NCBI GenBank assembly: GCA_037447655.1
Contig: JBBHKE010000902.1
Span: 36,710-100,709 of the forward strand
Origin: Zygnema cylindricum
Taxonomy: Eukaryota > Streptophyta > Zygnematophyceae > Zygnematales > Zygnemataceae
DNA length: 64,000 nt
Direction of reading: 5' to 3'
The notes below the pieces were generated by a model. That model was not told the DNA's origin. It made no database searches and was given only the letters and a program-made list of their open reading frames with translations. Positions within the stretch are counted from its first letter, which is position 1. Each line of letters begins with the position of its first letter. The position numbers were made by a program, and so were the translations under genes. Shown in pieces: positions 20,290 to 30,393 of this stretch.

Positions 20290-22342
20290 AACCGGGATAC
20301 TTATTAGGTATGATGAGGATGTTAAAGGATATAGAGTTTATGATCTAAAAAGAGAAGATATAATCTTAGTAAAGCATCTAGTAGTTATGGATGAAGGAAA
20401 GTCTGTGGACCCCTTCAAATATACAAAGTCAGTAAAAATCAGATTTGAGACAGAAAATTCTGATGACTTTGAGCTTCCTAACTATCCAGGTTTTAGAGAC
20501 GATGACATTCTTGCAGGTACAAATCAGACTGAAAAGGACTCGGCTGTGGAAACTCCAGTGACAACTCTACCCGAAGCGGAAGACGTGGTGGAAATTGATT
20601 CGGAATCAAGGGATAGGGGAGAAACCGAGTTTGTTCGAAAGAATCCACGAGAACCATCTATTCCGGCCTCAGATTTTGAAGGGGGAAGGAGAAGTAGTAA
20701 AAGACTGCAAGAAAAACAGGTTAATAACAAGGTAACAAAACTATCTCATCAAGATGAACCTCAAACTTATGGAGAGGCGATGACTTGTCCAGAAAGAAAT
20801 CGGTGGAAGACAGCCATCAATGAAGTGATGGCCTCAATTATGGCAGCCGATACTTGGGAGCTGGTGGATTGTCCACCTAACGGAAAACCAATCGGTTGTA
20901 AGTGGGTTTTCAAATTAAAACTGAACCCAGATAACACAATCGAGCGCTACAAGGCCCGACTAGTGGCAAAGGGATTTACACAAAAGGAGGGAATTGACTA
21001 CGAGGAAACCTTTGCCCGGGTGGTCAGATTTCCCTCCGTCCGCATACTTCTCAGCCTGGCAGCAGCGGAAGACATGGAAGTGCACCAGATGGACATCAAA
21101 ACAACCTTTTTGCATGGAGAATTGGAAGAGGAGATCTTCATGCGACAACCCGAAGGGTTTGTGGAAGAAGGAGAGGAGAGTAAGGTATGTCGGCTGATTA
21201 AATCTCTTTATGGTTTAAAACAGGCGCCTCGACAGTGGAATAAGAAGCTTGATGAATTTCTTACTGGTCTGGGATATATCCGGATCAGCTCAGATCACTC
21301 AATCTATGTTTTCGAAGATGAGGAAGGTTTTATATTTATTGCAATTTATGTTGATGATTTGCTTGTTTTAAGTAAATCAATGGAAAAAATTAATAAACTG
21401 AAAACCGATCTTAAGGGGAGATTTGAAATGAAGGATATGGGGGAAGCAAAATATATTTTGGGAATTCAAGTAGAGAGAGACCGAAAAAGAAAAATTATAA
21501 GATTGACTCAAAAGGAAGCAATAGTGAACATGCTTGAAAAATTTCAAATGGATAAAGCTAATAGTTGTACAACTCCAATGGAATTGAAGAAGGGAAGTGA
21601 GGGGAGTGAGGAAGAAGGAGTCATAGTCTTAGACGAGGAATTATCTCCTGAAGAACAGAAGTTCATGCAGACTATTCCTTACAGGCAAGTAGTGGGAAGT
21701 CTAATCTATTTTATGAATTCTACCTGGCCGGATTTAGTTGCAGCTGTAGGAGTGCTGAGTAGAAGTCTAAATGCTCCCACTAAGAAGGATTGGGAGGCAG
21801 CTAAGTGAGTTCTTAGATACTTGATAGGAACTAGGGATCTATGGTTGCATTTGGGTGGGGAGAATACATACATCACTACTTGGAGTGATGCCAGTTATGG
21901 TGATGCTCCGATGAGGAGATGCACTTCTGGATATGTATTATATGTGGGTGATGGGGCTTGTTGTTGGAGTAGCAAACAGCAAAATGTTATTGCTCAGTCC
22001 ACCATGGAGGCTGAGTATATGGCCTCTTACTCTGCTGTAAAAGAATTGATGTGGGTCAAGTCTTTACTTGGTGAACTTGGTCATCTTAAGAGTGGTGTGC
22101 AGAAAATATTTTGTGATAATCAAGCAGCAATCGCTATTTATGCCAATCCTAAACATCATTTTAAAGCTAAACACATGGACATTAGACTCAGCTTTGTTAG
22201 AGAGAAAGTAGAAAATAAAATAATCAGTTTAGAGTACCGACTAGATAGTGAGATGGTAGCAGATATGATGACCAAACCTGTGCCTTCCCTTAAGCTAATT
22301 TTCTGCAGGGAGAAGTGTGGTCTGAAATTAAAGATTGACTAG
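20290..22342 (+). pseudogene. Copia copy B pol part 2: reverse transcriptase and RNase H
   Basis: After a frameshift at about 20305 the frame has the Glu/Ser-rich linker with SDFEGGRRSSKRLQE. The RVT_2 reverse transcriptase follows: CKWVFKLKLNPDNT, MDIKTTFLHGELEEEIFM and the catalytic YVDDLLVLS at about 21346. A TGA at 21806 (Arg position) interrupts. RNase H continues from 21809: SDASYGD (21884), STMEAEYM (22000), CDNQAAI (22112), and the final ADMMTKP...CREKCGL typical of copia. The catalytic residues of RT and RNase H are all present. Only a few changes separate it from an open frame, so it is the youngest-looking pol here. Confidence 0.9.
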
Positions 22343-22355
22343 AAAATAAGGGGAG
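22341..22355 (+). promoter_or_regulatory. Polypurine tract of copy B
   Basis: AGAAAATAAGGGGAG directly precedes the 3' LTR (TGTAG at 22356), the usual position for second-strand priming. Copy A has AGAAAATAACGGGAG in the same place. Confidence 0.85.
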
Positions 22356-23402
22356 TGTAGAAATTAATGGTTTTAAGTATTTTCTAGGTCTGAATAGAAA
22401 TAAAGAAGCCGAGGCAGTCTACCTCTAACTTCTCTCTCCAACTCTCAAACTTGTCGCAGTCACTGAGAAATTGGAGAGGAAGCTAGAGCCATGGCTACCT
22501 AGGCTATCCTCATGTTTACGAGAAATTTATATTAGTCTAGGGATTAATTACTAAAAGATATGTGCCGGCGACAGGATTTGATCCTGGTACGTGCCCGCCG
22601 TCAGAGAGTAGATAGCCGGTAGCCTTAGCCGTTAAGTCTAGAAGTAGTGTTACATAGAATATAGTACGATAATGATTTAAACATGTACACGTAGGATAAG
22701 TCATTTAACTATAATTGTTAACGGGATACATAGATATGGTAGCGTAAAAGTACGAATTGCAGTACGGATAAGAAATCAATACCGCACATTGATTTCGTAA
22801 GCGAAACAAATACCGCGCATGTATTTATTACGGCTACGATCGAATGCGAGTTTAATCGGACGGCCGGAATTAGCGCCGAGATCGCGGATGGAGAATTCGG
22901 CGGTTTGTGGGCATCGCCACATCGGATGACACGTGGCGATGTAACATTGGAGCGCGGCATCTCCGAGGATTAAAGGAGCGAATCCGGATATTCCACGTGT
23001 GGACATTTAGGCCATGTCGTACAATGTCCGTACATAAAGTACACCGGCAGCTGTACTTTTGCGTACGGAACAGTAATCTGATTGGTTCCGTACATCAGTA
23101 GATAGAGTCTGTGAGAGAGATAGGACTTAGAAAAATTAGAAGATAGGACCCTCTCTCCCAGAGAGCTTCTGTACAAAAGGTCAACTTTGACCCTCCATAA
23201 CTTACTGCTCAGGGGAGCAAATTCAGAGATTCTTTTTGCTATCGACTCAGGGGAGTCTTGCCTTCACAGGGGTGAAGGTGGTCAGAGTTTTTTTCTGCCA
23301 GGGTGGCAGTTATTTTTTCTTAAACACAAAGGGGTCAGGATTATCCTAGAGGCTTATTAGAAGCTGTCCACTCTGAGGACTTATGGAGGTCTCAGAGTTT
23401 CA
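22356..23402 (+). mobile_element. 3' LTR of family 1 copy B
   Basis: 1047 bases from TGTAGAAATTAATGG to GTTTCA, followed by GTAAA. It contains the tRNA-like stretch on the complement (about 22570-22635) and the phrase TACTGCTCAGGGGAGCAAAT shared by all family 1 LTRs. Identity to the inner 5' LTR copy is clearly below that to the outer 280-bp copy. Confidence 0.9.
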
Positions 23403-23407
23403 GTAAA

Positions 23408-24345
23408 GAGGCCTAAGTTGAAGACCACCGATAAGTTTGACCATGCCAAGCACAATAACCTTGATGCGTGGTTGTTTTCAATGGCAAATTACCTTGAGAG
23501 TTTTCCCAGTTTGTGTGATCGTGATAAGGTTTACTACGCAGGTGGCCTACAAAAAAGAGCAGCTGGGGCGTGGTGGAGAGTAATGGTGGAAAACGTCAAA
23601 ATACGCGCTGTTTCGACTCTTTTTGTTCGAACCCTTCGTGACTATAGGCAACGTGTGAACACAATCAAGGCCGCTAGGGACAAGATCTCGGTGCTGAAAC
23701 AACGCACTTCTATCTTAGAGTACATGCATCGGTTCTTAGAGTGCAAGGTTCAAATCCCAACAATGATGGAGAACGAGGATGTTGACCGATATGTTAAGGG
23801 ACTTAAGGCTTAGATTCGGAGGGATGTGGAACAATGGCTGGCGCGGGACACTACGACTCCCAGTCTCTCGTTAATCATCCAATTACAGAACAGACCGACT
23901 CGGTGGACTTCACTCTCCGGAAATCCTACCACTATGGATCGAGCATTGGCGGTGGAGGGCGAAGGGATGATGGTCCAACACCCATGGAGTTATGAACTAT
24001 TTAGGAGGATGCGGACGTGGTCAATGCGCTTCAGAAAAAGCAGAAAACCGTTAAAAACCAGACCAACGACCTGTCCCTCAAGGAATTCTATCGGAGGAGA
24101 CATAACAGATATTACTTTTAGTGCGGTTCTCCCGATCATATGGCCAGAGAATGCTCAAAAAAGAAATTCCCCAGGAAAGGAAAACTTAACGTCACGAGGT
24201 TAGCTGCAGAAGGCGGTGACCCAATCGCTTTCAAAGGCAAAATTGAGGGCAGCGCTGCCAGCTTCATGGTTGACTCCGGTGCGTGGGGGAATTTCATCAA
24301 CGAGAAAACGACGAAGACGTTAAAGCTTCCCCTCATGGCTCTTTA
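23408..24345 (+). pseudogene. Gypsy gag, zinc knuckle and protease
   Basis: KLKTTDKFDHAKHNNLDAWL begins the retrotransposon gag domain, continuing the 16519-16676 fragment in phase. The gag open stretch ends at a TAG at 23812. After frameshifts comes a damaged CCHC knuckle: CGSPDHMARECSKKK at about 24121 has lost its first Cys (Tyr codon), and a TAG sits next to the second. The protease active site is FMVDSGAWGNFI at about 24264, in gypsy style (DSGA). The protein would have formed the capsid; it is no longer encodable. Confidence 0.85.
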
Positions 24346-24809
24346 GCACATCTAGTCGGTTTAGTTGGCCGATGGCAGTTCTCTTGCGATCACCCATCGT
24401 ACACCACGGTTACGTGTCAGTTTAGGTAGTTTTCACCTGTACGAGATGTTGAATGTATTACCTCTCGGAGACCATGAGGTAATCATGGGGAAGCCGTGAC
24501 CTTATAAATGTAACCCAACAGTTAATTGAGGACCAACAATATAAGAGTGAAAAAAGGTGAAAAAGAGTTTGCAGTAAACGCGGGAGCGGCTGGTAAAGAA
24601 GTGGAAGAGGGACGCGTGCTTTCAGCTTTACAACTTAAAAGGACACTCAAGAAAGGGGAAATAGTTACAATTGCTGTCGTGCAAACTATGGAGTAGGTAA
24701 AGGAGGGGATCTTAGAGGAATGGTCGAAACAAGATCCGGACTTTAACACCAAAAGAGGTGACGATAAAAGAAAGGCTTCAGTTGAGGCCCCGGGAGTCCT
24801 TGTAAAGCT

Positions 24810-26330
24810 TCTTGAGGAAGTATGTCGATGTTTTTTCCCAAAGCTCCTGGAAGGTTAACCTCCGAAACGGGACGAGGACCACATGATCGAGCTCATTCGC
24901 GGAGCTGTACCCTTGCCAACAGGATGTATAAAATGAGCTACACCGAGTTGGATGAGCTTAAGAAACAGCTCTCCGAATTGGTAGAGTTCAAAGCTATTGA
25001 GCCGAGCAAGTCACCGTATGGAGCCCCCGTTCTTTTTCTGACCAAGAAAGATGGGAGACTACGTATGTGTGTGGACTACCGCGCGTTGAACAAGCCAACA
25101 ATCAAGAACGCGTACCCCCTCCCAAGGATTGATGAATTATTTGACCGGTTGTGAGGTGCTCGGTACTTTTCTAAGATAGACTTACGCAGTGGATACCACC
25201 AGATTAGAGTTGTGGAAGGTGATGTAGAGAACACCGCATTCAAGACTAGGTCCGGTCATTTTCATTTTCTAGTCATGCCATTTGGGTTGACTAATGCACC
25301 AGCTACCTCTATGCACTTAATGAATTCCATCTTCAGGAGCTATTTGGATGCGTTTGTAATAATTTTATTAGACAACATCCTAGTGTATAGTGATATGATA
25401 TAGGACCATGTCACGCACCTAAGAGCCGTGTTACAAATCCTAAGGGAAAATGAGTTGTACGCCAAAATGAGTAAACGTGAGTTTTTGAAAGAAAAGATAG
25501 AGTTTTTAGGCCATGTGGTCAATCAGAATGGAATCGCAGTGGACCTCAACATAACTAAAGAAGTAAAGGAGTGGCCACAACGAAAAAACGTCACGGAGTT
25601 GAGGAGCTATCTTGGGTTATACTCCTACTACTAAAGATTCGTGGAGGGTTTTGCGAAGGTTGCTACACCCCTAACGGTGCTGCTCAAGAATGATGTGCCT
25701 TACGAGTGGAAGCAAGCGCAAGAGGCAGCCTTTAACACGCTAAAAGAGCGGTTGGTTACCGCCCTTGTGTTAACTGTCCCCGACCGCGATTCACTTTGGA
25801 CAGTGATCACCGACGTCAATGATACAGCTATTGGAGCGATCCTTCTGTAGGACCATGGAAAAGGTCTTCAACGTATTTCCTACAACAACCGGAAACTGAA
25901 GGCAGCAGAACTCAACTAGGCAACTCATGAAAATGAGGCCATAGCTATCATTAATGCGTTGGAGGTTTAGAAGTGTTATATTCAAGGGAAGTGAGCCATT
26001 GTGTCACGACCACCATGCGCTACAGTATCTGCAAACGCATCCAAAATTGTCCAAAAAGCAAGTCAGGTGGATGACCTTCCTACAGACCTTTGAACCAGAG
26101 CTGACAATAGAGTACAAGCTGGGCAAGACGAACCTTGCTGATGCTCTGTCAAGAAGGCCAGACATTGAAGAACCAACAAAGGGATCCATACCGCAGCCAC
26201 CACAGAATAGCAGCAATAATGACCCAAAAGTGTCAAAATCGTAGCCACCGCAAAACCGCAGCAACAATACCAAGGACGCGAGTACTGAAGTGGCCGACAA
26301 TAATCAAAACCCGAAAATCAACGCGGTGAC
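24810..26330 (+). pseudogene. Gypsy reverse transcriptase and RNase H
   Basis: RT blocks in order: [20 protein letters not shown] (about 25018), a stop at 25152, [13 protein letters not shown] (25168), [15 protein letters not shown] (25266) and the catalytic box changed to LLDNILVYS (normally L/VDD), so one catalytic Asp is lost (about 25367). Connection domain and RNase H follow (WKQAQEAAFNTLK, about 25711; TDVNDTAIGAIL, 25809). The EYKLGKTNLADALSRRPD tail at about 26111 is a typical gypsy signature. Many TAG and TGA stops replace Gln, Arg or Trp codons. Confidence 0.88.
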
Positions 26331-26545
26331 AAGTTGTTGAAAAGAGGTAATTAATAGTTCAATTCTCTATTTTAGTTTTACTTTTAAGAAAGAGAGTGAG
26401 GATCAAAGGCACGCCATGGCTGCCGCCATATTTAGAAAGTGGCAGATTTTGAAGTAGATGATATTTTACTAAAATGTTGCTTAGTCCAGATTTGACTGAA
26501 GTGGCCGACAAGAATCAAAACCCGAAAACCAACGTGCTGAAAAGT
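26286..26545 (+). repeat. Tandem duplication, about 210 bp, spanning gypsy end and LTR start
   Basis: CTGAAGTGGCCGACAA to the LTR segment ending TTGCTTAGTCCA occurs twice (from about 26288 and about 26497). Each unit contains the last 50 bases of gypsy sequence and the first 160 bases of the LTR (TGTTGAAAAGAGGTAATTAA at 26335 and 26546). The duplication therefore happened after the copia element was inserted. Confidence 0.85.
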
Positions 26546-27431
26546 TGTTGAAAAGAGGTAATTAATAGTTCACTTCTCTATTTTAGTTTTACTTTAAAGA
26601 AAGAGAGTGAGGATCAAAGGCACGCCATGGCTGCCGCCATTTTTAGAAGGTGGCAGATTTTGAAGTAGAGGATATTTTACTAAAATGTTGCTTAGTCCAA
26701 ATTGAACCTGGGTCTGTGGACTTCTATATAGTCATACGTCTTAACCACTAAGGCGTTATCGAAACGATACACGTGACGGGTTTCAAAGATATATAAACAT
26801 TAACGCAACAGCTAATTAACAGCAGACTAACCAAAAAGAGCAATTCATGCATGTACCCGAATCTGAACCGTGTAAAATATGTTTTGATCCGACGGCCGAC
26901 ATTATAGCCGCCACGCGAAGTGAGCTTTTGGCGTCATTTGGAGATAGCGTCACGCGGTGCCACGTGGCGCCACATTATTTGATACCGGAGAAGATGGGAG
27001 GAGGAACCATGGCTTCCGATTTAATAGGTGTCACCTTGTAGACCTTGTCGTACAATGGTCGTACAATAAATACATCGCCCACTGTACCTTCTTGTAATAT
27101 ATAGTGTTCCTATTGGATTAGGGTTTAGTAGTAGGTAGTCGTGAGTAGGCAGACCAAGACTTAGTAATATTTAGGTACCTCTCTCTAAGAGAGCTTGTAA
27201 CTATAAAGGTCATCTTTGACTTGCGATAACTTATTGCTTAGGGGAGCAAATTCAGTGATTCTTTTTGCGTTTGACTCAAGGGAGTCTTGTCCTCACATAG
27301 GTGAGGGTGGTCAAAATAATTTCGTGCCTGGGCGGCGCTTATTCAATGGTAAAGTGGAAGGGGCAAATATTATCCTAGAGGCTTTACATAGGCTGCTCAT
27401 TCTGTGGGTCAATGGAGACCACTGAATTTCA
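26546..27431 (+). mobile_element. 5' LTR of family 1b copia copy C
   Basis: 886 bases, TGTTGAAAAG to AATTTCA, directly followed by the primer site. It is related to family 1 LTRs at the 3' end and tRNA-like part but diverged elsewhere. It is closest to the reverse solo LTR at 7840-8767. A box A-like TGGTTAAGACG lies on the complement at 26737-26747. Confidence 0.85.
26698..26765 (-). other. tRNA-like segment inside LTR (box A/box B-like)
   Basis: On the complement, TGGTTAAGACG (26737-26747) fits the pol III box A consensus, and 28 bases later CCAGGTTCAATTT (26698-26710) resembles a T-arm/box B with one mismatch. Homologous pieces lie on the complement in the other family 1 LTRs (about 15400-15480, 16890-16950, 17170-17236, 22570-22635), with CAGGATCAAATCCTG as the T-arm-like hairpin. 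It cannot fold as a full tRNA with a paired acceptor stem, so I do not call a tRNA gene. Confidence 0.45.
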
Positions 27432-28440
27432 GGTTATGGGCCCACCCTCTAGGGTGACCATATTTGATGGATCAGAATTTTTGTATTAGGAAATTATGAT
27501 GGAGGGAGAACTATTTGAGAAGCATCTATGGGGCATAGTGTCTGGACAAATTCGATGCCCACCTCCACGTGGGTTTGGAGGGACACGTTTTTTTGGCACC
27601 TCCGCCTCTACAATTGGTAGAACAGCTGCCACCATCACCGAGGATGAAGATGAGGAAGGAGAGGAGATTGTCATGGAAGGAGAAAAGGGAGGAGTTGCAA
27701 CTCAAGTGACACCATTGCCGAAGGCGATACCGGCAGCAGCACCACCAGCAACAACGACAAGGGTTCAGACCGAAAGATCAGAGTATGAAAAGTGGAACTA
27801 CAAAGACAAGGTTGCTAAGCTCTTAATTCTTAAAAGTGTAGCAAAGGGCATTGCCATTCCCCTTATGCATGTCAAATCTTCATCTCAGATTTGGATATCA
27901 CTAGTTAACAAATATAAGAGTGGATCATTGCAGCAACAACAGTTGGCGGAAAATAAGATTGCAGCTTATACTTATAAAGGAGGAAGTATGAATAATTATT
28001 GCAATGATTTAGGAGCATTATTTGGAGAGTTAGAGAGTGCAAGTAACTCATGGTCTGAGAGACAAAGAGTGAACACATTATTGATGAAACTACCTGAAGA
28101 GTATGAGAATATCATTAACCGATTGCATGACATAGGAGATAGAAATTGGAATTGGGATGACACAGTGGGAATGATTTTAGTGAAAGAAAGCACCATAGAG
28201 CTTAGAAGAGGGAGTCTAAGTGTTCAAGCATTGTCCGCGAAGCTGATTGGCGGAAGCGTGATGAGGAGAGAGGGAAAGATCCCTATCGAAACTTTGGTGG
28301 AAGAGGACAAGGAGGTGGCAGATTTGATAAACAGGGGAGAGGAACTTCTCGAAGAGGATTATGTCACTTCTGCAAGAAACCAGGACACTATATGGCAGAT
28401 TGTGTGAGACTTGCAGATCTTCGACTGAAAGATGGTCAAG
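27412..28440 (+). pseudogene. Copia copy C gag
   Basis: The frame opens at ATG 27412 inside the LTR (METTEFQVMGPPSRVTIF) and crosses the primer site as in copy B. A TAG at 27487 replaces a Trp codon, after which 303 codons stay open from 27496. They include the Gln-rich QQQQLAENKI helix (about 27930) and an acidic EDEDEEGEE segment. A frameshift near 28340 puts the intact zinc knuckle (CHFCKKPGHYMADC, about 28358) into the next frame. Amino-acid similarity to copies A and B is plain, but spacing and many residues differ, so this is a sister family. Confidence 0.85.
27432..27446 (+). promoter_or_regulatory. Primer-binding site of copy C (initiator tRNA-Met half)
   Basis: GGTTATGGGCCCACC, identical to copy B, directly after the LTR. 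The ATG at 27436-27438 is in the gag frame. Confidence 0.8.
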
Positions 28441-29640
28441 GAACCTCAAAGGACGGAGGAAAGGAAAAGTCTTTCCTGACTCAAGTTCTTGATGAGGAAG
28501 TGGAAGAAAAAATTGAACAGGAAGAGGAGCTTGAGGAGCTTCTCCTTAATCCGAAAAACACTGAAAAGCATGTCGACATTCCACGGAGACAAAAGTGTGC
28601 TTTCGGAGGTAAGAGGGATCCACCCGATGATGGGTGGATCATAGACTCAGGGGCTTCAATGCATATGTGTATAGATAAGTGGTGGTTCACTAAACTGAGG
28701 AAGATCCCAACAGTTGAGATAGAGTACGAAGATGGTAGAGTAGAAAACAGAAGTCTTGTTAGAACTGTTGACTTGAAGGTTCTAGTTGATGGAAAGGCCT
28801 CAATTGTAACACTCTTAGACGTTCTTTACATTCCACAGCTTAGCAAGAATCTAGTCTCAACAGCTGTCTTAGATGAAAAGGAGTTTGAAACAGGAACTAG
28901 GAAAGGAATCTTCACAGTAAGCTTTGATGATGAGGTTTATTTCATAGCTGAGAAAGGCAGTCAAGGAATGTTCAGAATTTAGACTTCCATTTCCAAAGGC
29001 AACCACATTTAGGAGAGAGAAAGTATTAGATCTAGTTCACACTGATGTTTGGGGACCTGCTAGGTATGCTTTACATGGGGGGAAGAGATGGATGTTAACC
29101 ATCACAGATATTTGGTCTAGATACACGAAGGTATACTTTCTCAGACATAAGTCAAAGGTATTAAGATGTTTCAAAGAGTATAAAGTATGGAGTGAAAAGC
29201 TACATGAAACCTCAATAAAAGAGATAAGAAGTGATAATGGGAAAGAATACACCTCAAGGGAATTTGAATAATATCGTAAAAAATAAGGAATTCATCATAA
29301 AAAAAATGTTCCCTATAATCCGGAACAAAAAGGAGTAGCAGAAAGAGTGAATAGAACTTTAGGAGATATGTCCAGAAGTATGTTAAGTGACAAGATTATA
29401 GGGCTGCAGTTCTAGGTTCAGTCTATGAACTATGCTAATTTCATCAAAAAAAGAGTCCTAACTTCAGCAAATAAGGAGGAAACTCCGTATAAGAGGTGGA
29501 CAGGAAGAAAGCCTGATTTGTCTAGTTTGAGAGTGTTCGGAAGTCAAGTTTATAGTTTGGATTCCGATAAGACTAAATGGAAGTTAGAGAGAAGAGGGAA
29601 ACCAGTATATCTTGTAGGATATGATTAGAGCACAAAAGAA
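28392..29640 (+). pseudogene. Copia copy C protease and integrase
   Basis: 196 open codons carry the protease site DSGASMHMC (about 28648) and pre-integrase sequence up to KGSQGMFRI, then a stop at 28980. The zinc-finger segment is deleted here: the sequence jumps straight to LPFPKATTF. Integrase then follows with HTDVWGPAR (about 29039), RSDNGKEYTS (29227) and GVAERVNRTL (29334), with several stops (29268, 29284, 29413). Copy A has lost nearly the same zinc-finger region through a different breakpoint. Confidence 0.85.
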
Positions 29641-29646
29641 TACTGG

Positions 29647-30393
29647 TTGTATGACTTGAAAAAGAGAGATATAATTTTGGTAAAACACATAGTGGTGATG
29701 AATGAAGTGAAGTCCATTGATCCATTCAAATATAATAAGGAAGTCAAAATCAGATTTGAAACGGATCACTTTTCTGACTTTGACTTTGAAAATGAAGAGA
29801 AGGAAGATGGAGAAAAAGGAAAATCTGCAGATCTACCAAAGGAGGAGGAAAGGACAACATCCGAGGTAACGCCACAATACGAAGTGGAAACCGATGAGGA
29901 TTTTGATGAGACACTGGAATTGGAAGATAGGGGAGCTGAAAATCTTCCTAAACGAAACCCAAGGATGCCTTCTATACCCGCTTCCGATTTTGAAGGGGGG
30001 AGAAGAAGTAGTAAACGACTTCAAGAAAGACAAGTAAATAACCAACTCACAAAGATGTCTCACCCGGTGCGGTTTGAGGATTCTCCAACCACAGTGGCGG
30101 CATCAAAACTGCCGGTTAAAAATGCGGCGTTCTTTGCAACTGATGAGACGCAACAAGACGATTTACCAAAGGGAAACGATGATGTGGTCAGATTTTCGCA
30201 ATCGGATGATGATGAATTCTTTGCTCTCGCAAAGGATCTCATGGAGGGGCCTCAAGAAAAAGGGTGGATTATGGACTCCGGATGCTCTTCCCACATGTGC
30301 GGCAACCGAGCTTACTTCAAAACACTCGCTCCGATTCCCACTCGCCGAATTTACTATGCGGATGACAGCGGTGTGGAAGCAACAGCTAAATGA
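29647..30393 (+). pseudogene. Chimeric open frame: family 1b linker fused to family 2 protease
   Basis: One 248-codon open stretch joins two lineages. The first part (to about 30062) is the copy C integrase tail and linker, ending SDFEGGRRSSKRLQERQVNN and KMSH as in copy B. The second part is the end of gag and the protease of family 2, with DDDEFFALAKDLMEG and MDSGCSSHMC (about 30270). The family 1b RT and RNase H are absent. The in-frame fusion is probably chance after a deletion or template switch, but the frame is unbroken across the join. Confidence 0.8.

Larger units (their letters stand above)
16677..23402 (+). mobile_element. Ty1/copia element, family 1 copy B (6.7 kb, TSD GTAAA)
   Basis: The most complete element here: 5' LTR with duplicated start, primer site, gag, protease, integrase, RT, RNase H, polypurine tract and 3' LTR. 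GTAAA at 16672-16676 and 23403-23407 flanks it and restores the gypsy gag frame when the element is removed in silico, which fixes both ends. It is broken by a handful of stops and frameshifts (18427, 18844, about 18920, 20268, about 20305, 21806). The domain order PR-IN-RT-RH is diagnostic of Ty1/copia. Confidence 0.93.
23403..26334 (+). mobile_element. Ty3/gypsy element, 3' part (gag to RNase H; integrase absent)
   Basis: Continues the gypsy element interrupted at 16676. Gag, zinc knuckle, protease, RT and RNase H follow in gypsy order, all broken by stops. The sequence ends in the linker after RNase H, where the family 1b LTR begins. No integrase or 3' LTR is found anywhere in the window. 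Confidence 0.88.

Noticed and set aside
26698-26765. True tRNA gene in the LTR complement
   Set aside because: Box A/B-like motifs are present but no acceptor stem pairs and the box B is imperfect; treated as tRNA-like LTR sequence.
29833-30063. Minus-strand frames opposite copia pol (also 18003-18377, 20524-20730, 34993-35223)
   Set aside because: Antisense shadows of clearly coding retroelement sequence.
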